64,000 bases of DNA from Symbiodinium natans. Lineage: Eukaryota; Sar; Dinophyceae; Suessiales; Symbiodiniaceae. The stretch is from the NCBI GenBank assembly GCA_905221605.1, contig CAJNDS010000602.1, positions 188,001 through 252,000 on the forward strand, given 5' to 3'. The notes beneath the pieces are model-generated. The model was not told where the DNA came from. It searched no databases and worked only from the letters and a program-made list of their open reading frames with translations. Positions within the stretch are counted from its first letter, which is position 1, and every line of letters starts with the position of its first letter. Below are positions 10,331 through 21,404 of the stretch, in pieces. Both the position numbers and the translations under genes were made by a program.

Positions 10331-10681
10331 AGACCCTGAACCCTGGTAGGGCCCTGAAGAGTCGACAAGAAACTCCCAAAAGAGATAAAGCTACATCCCT
10401 GATAAACCCTAAACCTTAAACCCTAAGCCGCCTAACCCGTAAACCCCAAAGGCCCTGAATGGAAGAGCCCAGAACTCCTACACGCGACAGAGCGGCAAAC
10501 CCTGAAATCCCAGAAGCGCAAAGCCCCGAGGTGTTTTATTCCAGCCAGCTGGAACACCGTGAGCGGGACGTGCAGCAGAGGCAAGCGTGAAACCTTGCAC
10601 GTGCCGGGTTTAGGCAAGATTGTACACCCTAACCCCAAATCCCTCAGCCCTTTCTCGTTCTTGTGCTGTGATTGAAGGATT

Positions 10682-10890
10682 GAAAACCCTAAACCCTAAA
10701 CCCTAAACCCTAAACCCTAAACCCTAAACCCTAAACCCTAAACCCTAAACCCTAAACCCTAGACCCTAACCCTAAACCCTAAACCCTAAACCCTAAACCC
10801 TAAACCCTAAACCCTAAACCCTAAACCCTAAACCCTAAACCCTAAACCCTAAACCCTAAAACCCTCAACCCTAAACCCTAAACCCGCCCA
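10682..10890. repeat. Long CCCTAAA array
   Basis: About 29 units, nearly perfect, broken by CCCTAGACCCTAACCC near 10758-10772. Confidence 0.96.
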
Positions 10891-11283
10891 AAACCCTAAC
10901 CTAGTTGGGAATTCGGGTCGCTTTAGAAATCCCCTCAGAAGCCGGGGCTCAGGCTGTTTCGCACCAGAGAGGGGCATCTTTATGAGACGCCCTTATATAC
11001 TTAAGCTCCCAGCCCTGACCCCTAAGCCCCAAGCCCTAACCCTAAACCCTTAGTGGTGGCATCTTGGATGCTGCCTTCAAGGATCTTGGGCCCCCCCTCG
11101 GCCTCTGAAGCACACGCGGCCCGAGCCCAGTCGATGCGGAGCATCTGCATATTTGGGGAGTTGGCTTTCAGCGTAGACCGCCATCCACAGACCAGCTGCT
11201 ACCCCCCGTATCCAAAATCAGGGCTCCCGGTGTGCTTGTGTTTTCGCCCCCAAAGACTCGCCATACCATATCCCCCGAAGATC

Positions 11284-12302
11284 ATGGGCTGCCTGTTCTC
11301 TACGGCGCCGGTCGACAAGCTCGGGTCCTGCAAGTGCGGGAAGGTCCAGGTCAAAATCACCGAGGCGCCGGTGGTCACCATGAAGTGCCACTGCAAGAAC
11401 TGCCGCGCCTTCCGAGGCGTCGTGGGCGAGTCCGACGCGCAGATTGGCTCCTGGCTGCCCATGGTCGGCTTCTACCGGCCTCGGGGGGCCCGGGTGCTGG
11501 GCGAGGAGCATGTGGGCTATGAGCGCACGGTTGGCGGCCCTCCTTTCTGTCTAGTGGTGGACAGGGGCTACTGCAAGGCGTGCAGACCCTAAACCCTAAA
11601 CCCTAAACCCTAAACCCTAAACCCTAAACCCTAAACCCTAAACCCTAAACCCTAAACCCTAAACCCTAAACCCTAAACCCTAAACCCTAAACCCTAAACC
11701 CTAAACCCTAAACCCCAAACCCCAAACCCTAAACCGCAAGGCCTGCAGAACCCCCCTGCTCGAGCGCTACCGCTACCACGGTTGGCTCCTCCTCGGCGGG
11801 GTGGTGGGGGTCTGGACGGGCAACCTGTTTCCCAGCTCCGAGGTGGAGATGCATGAAGGCGACGAATTGCTTAAGAACCCCCCCAAAAATATTCTTCCTG
11901 ATTAAGGGCAATATAGGGACTATTCTTTACAATTCTTTGGGGGGTTCTTAAGGGTAATATAGGGACTATTCTTTTTACTTTTGGGGCTCTTAAGGCATCT
12001 AGTAGTAGAAGGCTATTCCTGCCACATCTTCTACGACCGCGCGCTGGGCTCCAGCAGGGAGATCTACGATGGCGATGGGCGCAGCAAGCTGGGTGGACTA
12101 GGGGGCTTCTTTGTCATAGTTGGGTAACGTTTTACATTTTTTAAGGGGTACTTACACCCAATAAGGAATAACAGCTTAAATTTAAAGATAATATTCCAAC
12201 CATGAACTAGGCTTCCTCATGCTCGCCATCGCCATGTACTTCCGGACGGGGTGTGCCATGTACAGGACAGGCCAAGGGCTGCAGGAGAGACTCGTCAGCT
12301 GA
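11284..12302 (+). CDS. GFA / CENP-V domain protein, four exons
   Basis: Exons 11284-11577, 11741-11858, 12012-12092 and 12211-12302 join in frame from ATG to TGA (about 195 codons). The product carries the zinc signature of the glutathione-dependent formaldehyde-activating (GFA) family: CKCGK near residue 17, CHCKNCRAF near 40, and YCKACRTPLLE created only after splicing exons 1 and 2. The last exon is hydrophobic (GFLMLAIAMYF), giving a possible membrane segment. The start is MGCLF, which could be myristoylated. Intron 1 (GC-AG) is nearly all CCCTAAA. Intron 2 is GC-AG. Intron 3 is GT-AG and holds a 90-bp introner also found at 17.5 kb. GFA-fold proteins bind zinc; substrate use cannot be told. 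An upstream in-frame extension to 11053 is open but lacks support. Confidence 0.82.
11578..11740 (+). repeat. GFA-gene intron 1: CCCTAAA array with 13-bp flanking direct repeat
   Basis: A GC-AG intron of 163 bases made of about 20 CCCTAAA units. The sequence GCAAGGCSTGCAG (one mismatch) occurs at both the exon 1 end (11573-11585) and the exon 2 start, so the splice sites lie in a direct repeat. Removing one copy plus the array restores the conserved YCxxCxTPL motif. Confidence 0.85.
11859..12011 (+). repeat. GFA-gene intron 2: repeat family B
   Basis: A GC-AG intron flanked by GAAGGC on both sides. It contains two internal copies of TAAGGGYAATATAGGGACTA followed by TTCTTT. A reverse-complement relative lies at about 15330-15400. 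AT-rich and without telomeric units. Confidence 0.65.
12112..12203 (+). repeat. Introner family A, copy 1 (GFA-gene intron 3)
   Basis: About 92 bp beginning GTCATAGTTGGGTA and ending CCAACCAT. The copy at 17488-17576 matches over nearly its full length (shared TTTTACATTTTTTAAG, CCCAATAAGGAATA, CTTAAATTT). Both sit directly upstream of an AG acceptor of a coding exon. Confidence 0.75.
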
Positions 12303-13240
12303 AGAGAAGCTCCCTTGCTTCCCTACCCAGCGTTGCTGGATGGCACAACCCTGAGCCCTAAGCCCTAAGCCCTAAGCCCTAAACCCTAAACCCTAAACCC
12401 TAAACCCTAAACCCTAAACCCCAAGCCCTAAACCCAAAACCAATCTCCACGCTGCCTGGGTTCTGAACACCCGGCTCTGGATGGGAATCTTCCAGGCCTG
12501 CTCCGGTGAAGGCTCAGAGTAAACAAAAGGCAGCCTGGAATTGCCCTCGACCTTCAACACTAAGAGGTTTAGAGAGTTTAGGGTTTAGGGAGTTTAGGGT
12601 TTAGGGAGTTTAGGGTTTAGGGTTTTGGGAGCGTAGGGTTTAGGGAGTTTAGGGTTTAGCTGGACACACGGCAAAAAAAGCTAAAAGCCGTTGCCGCAGA
12701 CCTATGAAATGAAAAGGGATCCATTTGAGGGTCTTCAGGGCTTAGGGGTTTCGGGCTTAGGGGTTTAGGGCTTAGGGCTTTAGGCTCAGAGCTTAGGGTT
12801 GAGGGTTGAGGGCTGAGGGCTTTTGTTGAGTTTTGGAAGGATTTTGGGGGGTTCTTCAGTTCCCTCGGTGCAGGCTGATGCCCTTCTTTCGCACGCAGGG
12901 CTGCTCCGAACTCAGAACTGTCGGGCAGGATGGCGTTGAGGCTTTCTGCAGGTTCATCCTCTTGTTTTAAAAGGTGGCTGGGTTGCGTTTTACATTCAGC
13001 AATGCTTTCTTTATCCTTTTGTTCTTGTTTTTTTTTGTGGGGGGGGGGGGGAAGCGTTTTGGGCTTGGGGTTTAGGCTTAGGTGTAGGGCTTCTTCTTTT
13101 CTAGACCGGCGGGGTGGACCGACACATCCGTCCGTCCGTGTAAACGCAGCCTTGCAGCTTACGCGTCGCAAGACTCGCCCTAAACCCTAAACCCTAAACC
13201 CTAAACCCTAAACCCTAAACCCTAAACCCTAAACCCTAAA
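12303..13240. other. Spacer after the GFA gene: telomeric blocks and a T-run/G-run composite
   Basis: After the GFA stop come CCCTAAA units (12350-12440), G-rich units (12560-12660) and a unique stretch to 13030 with only weak open frames on both strands. At 13028-13052 lies T(9) GTG(13), the reverse complement of the C-run/CA/A-run composite seen elsewhere. 13178-13243 is a CCCTAAA block. Confidence 0.5.
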
Positions 13241-13479
13241 CCCCGCTCAGACCGCGCGTCTTGCCGCGCATTTATTTGGGCGGGGCATGCGACAACGGAA
13301 AAAGCCTCGTAAATACCGTATATTTCGTCGTTGGTTGGCATGCTGTTTTTGTAAAAGCAGCATGTTAGTGTAGAACGCGTCGGGCGGGGTGGCGGGCGTA
13401 AAAATACATTGGGTTTAGGGGTGGAGGGGCTTGGAAGCTTAGGGTTAAGGGTTCCCGAACATATGTAGGAATGTAGTCT

Positions 13480-13985
13480 TTCTTGCAGGAGAGAAATGCG
13501 TGCGCAAAACCTACTCAGCAGACTGCACGGAGACGGCCGCACGTACTGCGTGGATTTGCCAGAGGAGGTACTCGTGGTCACGATCTTCGCAATGTACTCC
13601 TCAAGCATGGCCACACAGTCGTCCGCGAGCGTCTTCCAGCCCGAAGTGCTATGAAAGAGCCTGACAAAGAGTACGCTGCAGCCCCTTCCGCGGGGCTGCA
13701 GGCACAGGATATGGATGCCGTGGCCATTCGCACGCACTGGTCAACGGACGTCGTGCGGGCATCACGCGGACGTTATCATCGCACTGGCATGGCTGCTCGG
13801 TCCCTTCGCATGCACTGGTCACACGGACATGATCATCGTGCGGGCATGGATGCCCTGGCCATTCGTATGCACTGGTCACACGGACGTTATCTGCGATTGG
13901 ATGAGCAACCACAGTGCAGGTCGCATAAGACAGCCTGCCACATGTCGCAGCCAGCTTGTGACAGATGCTTGGGAGGCCTTTAGGG
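13480..13985. other. Unique region with possible coding on either strand
   Basis: A 166-codon frame on + and a 171-codon frame on - (13222-13737) overlap. The - strand frame has a plausible stretch (WKTLADDCVAMLEEYIAKI) but runs into telomeric sequence. The + frame crosses a 57-bp tandem repeat. Neither has a known domain, so I call no gene. Confidence 0.3.
13711..13902. repeat. 57-bp minisatellite, about three copies
   Basis: Units start at 13711, 13789 and 13846 (each ATGGMTGC then GCAYTGGTCA); the first unit is extended by 21 bases. The unit length is a multiple of three, so the + frame stays open through it. Confidence 0.75.
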
Positions 13986-14485
13986 TTAGGGTTCAGGGTT
14001 CAGGGTTTAGGCTAGCTCCACTGAGGGCATGAAATCAAGCGGCTTCACACAAGTGCCAATGCGCTTGCGGACGACCCCCTGGCGCGCTTCGGGAAAGCCC
14101 AAACCCTCCATACCGTCCTTACCCTCTTTCATGAAGATTCATTTTTTGTTTGTGAGCTTGTTCCGGGATGTTAGCGGGGATATCCGTGCGAGTAGTGCGC
14201 ATAGCAGGGGAACTGTGAGAATGGCTAAGCCTCGAAATCTCGATACTCAAAACCCGGAGGACTGACGTATGGTTGCTCGACTATTGGCTTAGGCGTTCAC
14301 AGGTTTTGGGCGGGTTTGGAATTTGGGTTCCGTAAGCCGTACACCCTATATAAACCCCTAAACCCGAAACCGAAACCCGAAACCCTAAACCCGAAACCCT
14401 AAACCCTAAACCCTAAGCCCTAAACCCTAAACCCTAAGCCCTAAACCCTAAACCCTAAACCCTATTAAGAGATCTGAGGCAGCAG

Positions 14486-14560
14486 CCCCATCATCATGCA
14501 CAACATCCAGGGCCAGGAGCGCCAAACACCCAGAGCATCAGAAGCGCCTGCTGAGCCCGG
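14486..14560 (+). CDS. Exon, unknown gene
   Basis: It lies after GGCAGCAG and before a GTGGAGG donor, between a C-rich and a G-rich telomeric block. The frame begins PIIMHNIQGQERQTPRASE. Low complexity; family unknown. Confidence 0.42.
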
Positions 14561-14885
14561 GTGGAGGCTTTTAGGGGTTTAGGGTTTAGGGTTCAGGGTT
14601 CAGGGTTTAGGGTTTAGGGGCTCAGGGTTCGTGATTTGTTGCTGGTATGATGGCTGGGTGCCACTGCTCATGGTCTTGCTCTTACTGCTCTTGTACCTGA
14701 AATTGTGCTTTGCTGTGGACATGACTATGGTGATGGTTATCGACGGCTCACAATCTTCATTGACTTGGTTGCCGGGTCCGGAGGTTTTGGGGCTTAAGGT
14801 TGAGGGCCTATGTGGAAAGCGTAGTGGTCGGAACCCTACACCGGCGCCGCCCCACTCACTGTTCTTGTTTTTTTTTTGGCGGTCG

Positions 14886-15085
14886 GCGGGTCGAGGGCCC
14901 TCAGCGAAACCCTGCTCGGGATTCTGGAGGCCGACCCTGGAGCCTTCTTTAAAGCTCCTGCAACCCCCACAATGTCCCATTTGTTCCAAGTGCCACAGTA
15001 TCCCACCCAAATGGCTGCAAGCCAGTTGCATGCCGGTGCCGAGGCTGCGACGCGGATTCTGCATCCGTCTACAACCTGGATGAGG
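14886..15085 (+). CDS. Exon or short gene fragment, unknown
   Basis: After a T-run and GCG, a 65-codon frame includes SRALSETLLGILEADPGAFF and PQYPTQMAASQLHAGAEA. Composition is that of an ordinary protein rather than a repeat. A second frame with Pro/Cys-rich sequence is also open. Edges are uncertain. Confidence 0.4.
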
Positions 15086-15184
15086 TGGTTGGGTTCAAGG
15101 GTTTGAGGGTTTGAGGGCCTAAGGGTTTAAGCCCAAGAACCTCCAAACCATAGATCCTCAACCCATGCCGAGGCATCAGGTGCA

Positions 15185-15480
15185 ACGGTAGAGTAGGGGG
15201 AGGGGGGGGGGGAAAGAGTATACAAACAAGTACAAAACAAAACATAAAGATTAGCTAGCAAGTATACATACACATGCAAATACTCATATACGTATACATA
15301 AAAGTATAGCTACTATTTGCTTAAGAACACCAAAAGAATAAAACAGACTATTCCCTATATTACCCTTAATAAGGAAGATTCTTTATATTTTTCGGGTTTC
15401 TGAAGCACTAGTAGATAACTAGACATCCAAATGTCAGTATGAATACTACATACCCAAAGCCCCTAAAGCCCCCATACATC
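15185..15480. other. AT-rich unique segment with repeat family B relative
   Basis: A G-run and then AT-rich DNA with repeated GTATACATA-like motifs. 15330-15400 is the reverse complement of GFA intron 2 (shared CTATATTACCCTTAATAAGG). No gene seen. Confidence 0.5.
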
Positions 15481-15837
15481 GGGGGTGAGCCACTGGGATG
15501 TCGGGTTCTGTTGGTTTAGGGTTTAGGGTTTCGGGTTTAGGGTTTAGGGCTTATTGGGTGTAGAAGTTTTTTTGGAGCTTCAGTTTCGGGCTGCTGGGGT
15601 GTAGGGTTTAGATGTTCACGGAGCTCGGGTCTAGGGTTTCGGGTCTCGGGATGCAGGTTTAGGGTGGCTGAAAGCAAAACTTGCGGGATGCGCTGCGACC
15701 CGAAGCCGTGAAAGGCTCTACAGGCTCGGGTCCGATGCAACCCCCAATGCCAAACATCAAAACGCCCTAAACTTCAGGGGTTTATAGGACCCTAAACCCT
15801 GCACCCTGAACCCTCAACCCTCAACCCTGAACACTAA

Positions 15838-15950
15838 ACCCTAAACCCTAAACCCTAAACCCTAAACCCTAAACCCTAAACCCTAAACCCTAAACCCTAA
15901 ACCCTAAACCCTAAACCCTAAACCCTAAACCCTAAACCCTAAACCCTAAA
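15838..15950. repeat. CCCTAAA array
   Basis: About 16 perfect units. Confidence 0.96.
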
Positions 15951-16080
15951 AACCAGGCCTGGTTCTTTCCATCCATCCCAGAGATTTTCCTCTTGCTGTT
16001 CACGGGTTTCGGCAGGTTTCGGGTTTAGAGTTTAGAGGCTGAGGATCATGGGCTTAGGCTTTGCAGCGTTTATGGGCTCA

Positions 16081-16500
16081 GGGTTACCCTAAACCCTAAA
16101 CCCGAAACCCGAAACCCTAAACCCTAAACCCTAAACCCTAAACCCTAAACCCTAAACCCTAAACCCTAAACCCTCATTCGTGGCTTCATGGGCTTCGGGC
16201 TCGGCCTGCGCGGATGGTGGCGGTCTTAGAACCCGCCGGCGCGACTGCAGCGCCCCAACCCCAGAACCGGGTGTAGGGTTTGGGGTTTAGGGTTTAGGGG
16301 TTTAGGGTTTGGGGTTTAGGGGTTTAGGGTTTAGGGTTTAGGGTTTAGGGGTTTAGGGTTTAGGGTTTAGGGTTTGGGGTTTGGGGTTTGAGGTTTAGGG
16401 GTTAGGGTTGGTGTCCTAAACTCCAAACCCCAAACCCCGAGTCCTCATTTTCTCGGTAAGGTAAACTGAAGAGGAAGGACGCCCATTTGGTATTCATAGG
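16081..16500. repeat. Inverted pair of telomeric arrays
   Basis: A CCCTAAA block (16085-16175), 90 bases of unique GC-rich sequence, then a TTTAGGG/TTTGGGG block (16270-16405). The unique island may hold an exon, but no frame is convincing. Confidence 0.7.
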
Positions 16501-17487
16501 TCGCTGGGCAACCTTAACTTAGGGTTTGGGGTTTAGGGGCCGCAAGACTAAATCCGAACCCTGCACCCTCAACCCTGAACCTGAACAAGGCAAGCCCGCG
16601 CCACCTGCCAATCCCTAGACGAAAGCCCTGAATCTCAAAGCCACCACCGATTTGGGTGTTGATCTACAGGTCCTTCTGGGTCGTATGGGCTTCTCAGGAA
16701 CGTAGGATCATGTTAGGAGCAGGTATTTTGACCAAGTACCATGTCAGTGTAGCTCCGGCGAGCCTCAACATGGCATTTGCCTTATGTTCATGTTGTGTTT
16801 GTGATCTTTTTCGGGTGATTGGAAGTCTTAATCACTGCGTGGGCAGGGACGTAGGTAGGGGTTCAGGGTTTAGGGTTTCGGGTTTAGGGTTTCGGGTTTC
16901 GGGTTTAGGGTTTAGGGTTTAGGGCTTACCCTAAACCCTAAACTCAACCCTAAACCCCTAGGGTCTCGGGGTGCATGCCTAGCCCAGGGCGCAGACCCCA
17001 AGCTTCGAGCTGGGGCCCTAAAGCCTGGAACCTAATGAGGGACCCAACAAGAACTGCCCAAAAGGCCTCAATGTTAAGAGGTAGGACTTTGGGGGACACT
17101 CCGGCTTGGATTTAGGGTTTAGGGTTTAGGGTTTGGGGTTTAGGGTCTAGGGTCTAGGGTCTAGGGTCAAGTTTAGGGTTTCCATCGCTGAGGTCGGAGG
17201 CTTGCCCCGACCATGTGCCAACAGAGGCACCCAGCGCGCCATCAGCTCAGGAGTGGCTAGCCCTTAGGGTTTAGGGATTAGGGATTGGGGTTTAGGTCTA
17301 GGGCTAGGGCCCAGAGTAGGCCCTGATTTCCCCTCTTTTTTTCAGGGTCTAGGCTCCCTTCTAAACCCCTCTAAGCCAAAGGGGCACTTTTTTTTTGTTT
17401 TCCTAGGTTACCTTTGGGTCGTTGGTTCCCTGAGTGAATCGTCTCTCAGCCCTTTCCTATGAAGACATATGAGCACGAAGGACCTTA

Positions 17488-17576
17488 GTCATAGTTGGGT
17501 ACCATTTTACATTTTTTAAGGGTACTTAAACCCAATAAGGAATAGCAACTTAAATTTTGATTCTGATCCCAACCAT
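17488..17576 (+). repeat. Introner family A, copy 2
   Basis: The near full-length relative of 12112-12203. It ends just before GCCAG, the acceptor of the exon at 17586. Confidence 0.75.
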
Positions 17577-17585
17577 ACACGCCAG

Positions 17586-17663
17586 CTCCTTATTCGCGTT
17601 CTTTGGTCGCACCCCGGCATGCGATGTGTTACAGGGAGCCAGAGCCTGCTGGATCGTCCATGG
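17586..17663 (+). CDS. Exon downstream of an introner, unknown gene
   Basis: Between ACGCCAG and a GTTTGGGG donor. The frame gives SLFAFFGRTPACDVLQGARA and continues CWIVHG. The end coincides with the start of a G-rich telomeric block. No family. Confidence 0.5.
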
Positions 17664-17770
17664 GTTTGGGGTTTAGGGTTTAGGGTTTAGGGTTTAAGGT
17701 TTAGGGTTTAGGGTTTAGGGTTTAGGGTGTCGAAAACCCCCCAGGCCCCAAACCAACCGTGGTCCTCCAG

Positions 17771-17828
17771 GAAGCGAACGAGCGCGTGAATGAAGTGGTG
17801 ACTCACCAACCCGGATGTGTCATTGAGG
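17771..17828 (+). CDS. Exon, unknown gene
   Basis: After CTCCAG and before GGTTTGG. The frame reads EANERVNEVVTHQPGCVIE. It could follow the exon at 17586 in the same gene. No family assigned. Confidence 0.45.
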
Positions 17829-17879
17829 GTTTGGAGGTGACAGATGAGCCCTAAACCCGAAAACCTTATACACCCTCAA

Positions 17880-19200
17880 ACGCTACACGCTGTGCTCTGT
17901 GGGCCCCTTGTCGTAGTTCGGGGAGTCGATGGGGGGTTTAGGGTTTAGGGTTTCGGGTTTAGGGTTGAGGGTTGAGGGTTTCGGGTTTAGGGTCTCGGGT
18001 TCCCCAATGGCCCCCAAAGCCCACAAAGCGGTGAGGTCCGATGCTGAGCCCGCTCCAAAGGAAGCTGCGCCAAGGGCTCAGCCTCCGCACAAGGGCATCT
18101 TAAGCCTTAAGCCCCAAAACCCTAAACCTTGAACCCTGAACCCAAAGCTCTAAACCCTAAACGCTAGACACCAAACCCTGTAAACCCCAAGCCCGAAACT
18201 CAGGGCGGGTGGCTTCAGGGTGCGCGGACCCGGGTTCAGGGTTTAGGGGGGAGGGTCTCGGGAGTGTGGGGGTTAGGCTCAGTTTGGGGTTTTTCGGGTT
18301 CAGGGTTTAGGGTTTAGGGTTTAGGGTTCAGGGTTTAGGGTTCAGGGTTTAGGGGGTTTAGGTTCAGAGTTGGCACATGCCGAGGTCGGAGACTTGCCCA
18401 GACGAAGTGAGCGCGCCGGCAGCTGAAGAGGGGACCCTCGGCCAAATGGGGGCAAGAGCTTAGGGTTTAGGGTTTAGGGTTTAGTGGGATTTGGCCGAGG
18501 CGAATTTTGTTCTAAACTGTGCCTGTGCCTTTCCATTCTGGCCCATCGGTCCTACTGGCGACGAGGAACAGGGACACGCCACCTCTTTAATCACAACCCT
18601 AAACCCTACACCCTAACCACCCTAAACAGGAAGTCGGGGAGCTTAGTTTAGGGACCTAAAAAGCTTAGGGTTTAGGGTTTCGGGTTCCCCAATGGCCCCC
18701 AAGCCCACAAAGCGGTGAGGTCCGATGCTGAGCCCGCTCCAGAGGAAGCTGCGCCAAGTGCTCAGCCTCCGCACAAGGGCATCTTAAGCCTTACGCCCTA
18801 AACTACACCCTAAGCCCTAAACCGTAAACTCTAAACCCTAAAACCCAGACAAACCCCAAACCCGAAGCGCATTGAAACGGCAGGGCGTCGGGTGGCTTCA
18901 GGGTGCGCGGGCCCGGGTTCAGGGTTTAAGAGGCTTGTGGGGGCTTAAACTGAAGGGTCGGACTTTGGGGGGTTTAGGGTCAGTTTGGGAGTTTAGGTTT
19001 TAGGGTTTAGGGCTTGCGGTTTCGGGTTCAGGGTTTAGGGTTTAGGGTTTAGGGTTTAGGGTTTAGGGTTTGGGGGGTTTAGGTTCAGAGTTGGCACATG
19101 CCCAGGCTGGAGACTTGCCCGGACGATCCAAGCGCGCCGGCAGCTGAAGAAGGGACCCTTTTCGGCCAAATGGGGGGCAAGAGCCCATTGTGAAGCTCAG
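17880..19200. repeat. Tandem duplication of a two-island block (about 0.7 kb period)
   Basis: Island 1 copies (ATG at 18007 and 18692) share CCCCAATGGCCCCCAA and a long GATGCTGAGCCCGCTCCA-type run ending CATCTTAAG. Island 2 copies (ATG at 18377 and 19098) share GGTTCAGAGTTGGCACATGC and GCGCGCCGGCAGCTGAAGA. The intervening telomeric blocks differ in length. A more diverged relative of island 2 lies at 17187-17265. The island 1 frame (MAPKAHKAVRSDAEPAP) is kept only in the first copy. Confidence 0.8.
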
Positions 19201-19292
19201 GGTGATTCTTGGGATGGAGCCCTGAAACCCTAACCCTAAACCCTAAGCCCTAAACCCTAGCCCTAAACCCTAAACACGAAACCACCCTCAAG

Positions 19293-19629
19293 TCGAACAG
19301 GACGCTGGTTCGCGTCACGGAAAGCAGCCCGCACGAGAACAGCTTGGCGGATGCCGTGGCGCAGAAGCTTCGGCCTAGTGAGGCCGAGCACCCTGGTCAG
19401 CACGTGAACCCTTCAAGGGCCCCTTAGGGTTTAGGGTTTAGGGTTTAGGGTTTAGGGCTTAGGGTTTAGGGTTTAGGCTCCTAAGCTCGAAGGCCTCAAC
19501 CCTCTAAACACCCTGAAGTCGGAATTTTCAAACCCTAAGCGCCAGCTGTGTAATTGGGTTGCCTAAGGCAACAGGAACTCCGGGAGAAGGTTGACAAGCT
19601 GCTGGCCAGCGTGCCGTGGCTGTCTTTTG
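19293..19629 (+). CDS. Two exons of an unknown gene
   Basis: Exon 19293-19403 (after CTCAAG, GT donor) includes LVRVTESSPHENSLADAVAQ. Exon 19575-19629 (after AACAG) reads ELREKVDKLLASVPWLSF and ends one base before GTTTAGGG, a telomeric donor. Both look like soluble helical protein. No family. Confidence 0.48.
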
Positions 19630-20214
19630 GTTTAGGGTTTAGGGCTAGGGTTTTGGGGTTTAGGATTTAGCGTTGACGGTTTGTACACCAAACAATACAC
19701 TTCTTAGCATGCCCCCCCACCCCCCCCCTCCCCACTCGGGAACGGAACCTCGCAGCCAAAATCATATGGGGGGTTAAAAATATCTAAACCCTAAACCCTA
19801 AACCCAAACCCTAAACCCTAAACCCTAAACCCTAAACCCTAAACCCTAAACCCTAAACCCTAAACCCTCAACCCTCAGCCCTAAACCCTAAACCCCAAAT
19901 AGTAGGATTCCATTCTAAGAAGGACCCCCCCCCCCACCACCCCATATCCCCAAGCTGAGTATGTATCGGCTAGAAGCCCTTGAGATCATGCCTGGAGTGT
20001 TGGGGGGTTTAGGGTTTAGGGTTTAGGGTTTGGGGTTTAGGGTTTAGGGTTTAGGATTTGGGGTTTAGGGTTGTAGTTTTAGGGTTTATCCTTTTCCTGC
20101 GCTGGCTGAGGTGATGGGTGAGGGGTCTGAGTCGGAGGAGGATCAGGAGCCTTCAGAGAGGGGTTCAGGGTTTAGGGGTTTGGGGTGGAGTCCCGGAATC
20201 GCGAAACTAAGCCC

Positions 20215-20245
20215 TGACTCCTTCCCCCCCCCCCCCCCCCCCTAT
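20215..20245. repeat. Poly-C run
   Basis: A run of about 20 C followed by TATCAGG, one of several long C-runs in the window. Confidence 0.8.
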
Positions 20246-20509
20246 CAGGTCTCGAAATTATGGGCCAGCGGGTTTAGGGTTTAGGGCTTAGGGTTTGGGG
20301 TTTAGGGTTTAGGGTCTCGGGTTTAGGGTCCAGGGTCCAGAGTGGCCAGGACTGGGGCCGCTGGCGCGCCGATGGGTCCCACGACAGTGCGCCCTCGGCC
20401 CCTGTTTTGGAGCCAGCGCGACACGCGCTGGGCGCACGGGCGCGGCCGGCACCGGCCGACAGACCCTGGGTTGTGATCGTTGAGAGTAAGGTTTTTTTTG
20501 AGTTGATAT

Positions 20510-20640
20510 GTATGTAAGCATGTATGTGTATGTGTATGTATGTATATATATATATGTATATATGTATATATGTATATATGTATATATATGTATATATATA
20601 TATGTATATATATATGTATATATGTATATATGTATATATG

Positions 20641-20672
<32 letters not shown>

Positions 20673-20750
20673 TGTATATATGTATATATATAGACTCATA
20701 CACATATATATTTACACATGAATCTAGATATATGTGTGTGTGTGTGTGTG
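20510..20750. repeat. TATATG/TATG microsatellite
   Basis: About 190 bases of ATATATGT-type repeat followed by ATGTGTGTG. The Tyr/Ile-rich frames over it on both strands are artefacts of the repeat. Confidence 0.95.
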
Positions 20751-20784
20751 CTTCGAGAGCTAGTCCTAGCCAGGACCTGCAACC

Positions 20785-21360
20785 GTGCACAAGCTGACGG
20801 TGGCAGAGACCTGGAAGCAGCTCAAGGAAGGCAACTACAAGGCAAGCTCTTTGCCCGGGATGTTAGCCACGCTGGCACAGGAAACGCCGACCACAAGGTG
20901 CGAGAGCTTGCGCCTTTGCATGTCCGTGCGAGACATCGAAGTGGCCCACCGCCTGCCAGACCCACCGCAGAGTCTTCATGAGGCGCAGGAGGTGATCTGC
21001 GACATTTCCACACAACTCATGGCTGCCCGTGCCTTGCTCCGTCTGTCTCTTCGAGAGCACCAGGGTGTCAAGGCCGAGGCAAGGAAAGCAAAGGACAAAG
21101 GGGATGTGGCCCAGCTGAAGCAGGCCCTGCAGTCGGCGAAGGACAAGAAGGACCAGAAGCACAAACACAAGGAGTGCAAGGAGAGAGACTTGATCGATGA
21201 GATCATGCGCGATTTGCCCGCCTCGCTCGCGAGCCTCAGCTACAAGTTCGCGGTTCGCTTTAAAGAGCTCGGCTTTCAGGGAAAGCAGGGCAAGTTCTCA
21301 AACTTTCTGCGCGGCCTCCCGGGCGTCCGGGTGCCAGAGCAGTTTCTTGGATTTGTTTAA
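20785..21360 (+). CDS. Lys-rich protein segment, unknown
   Basis: An open frame of about 190 codons right after the TATG microsatellite, from a GTG (no ATG near). It includes [15 protein letters not shown], a central Lys/Ala-rich helical stretch ([18 protein letters not shown]) and [20 protein letters not shown]. The last 20 codons may be intron read-through; an acceptor TTTTGCAG at 21404 opens the next exon. This is the longest single-frame island outside the retroelement. I recognise no family. Its density of Lys suggests a nucleic-acid-binding or coiled-coil protein. Confidence 0.5.
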   Translation: MHKLTVAETWKQLKEGNYKASSLPGMLATLAQETPTTRCESLRLCMSVRDIEVAHRLPDPPQSLHEAQEVICDISTQLMAARALLRLSLREHQGVKAEARKAKDKGDVAQLKQALQSAKDKKDQKHKHKECKERDLIDEIMRDLPASLASLSYKFAVRFKELGFQGKQGKFSNFLRGLPGVRVPEQFLGFV

Positions 21361-21404
21361 CACACACGTCAACGAAGGCCTTCTTTTTTACATCTCTTTT
21401 GCAG

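Noticed and set aside
20274-20797. Tyr/Ile-rich ORFs of up to 155 codons
   Set aside because: Translations of the TATATG microsatellite.
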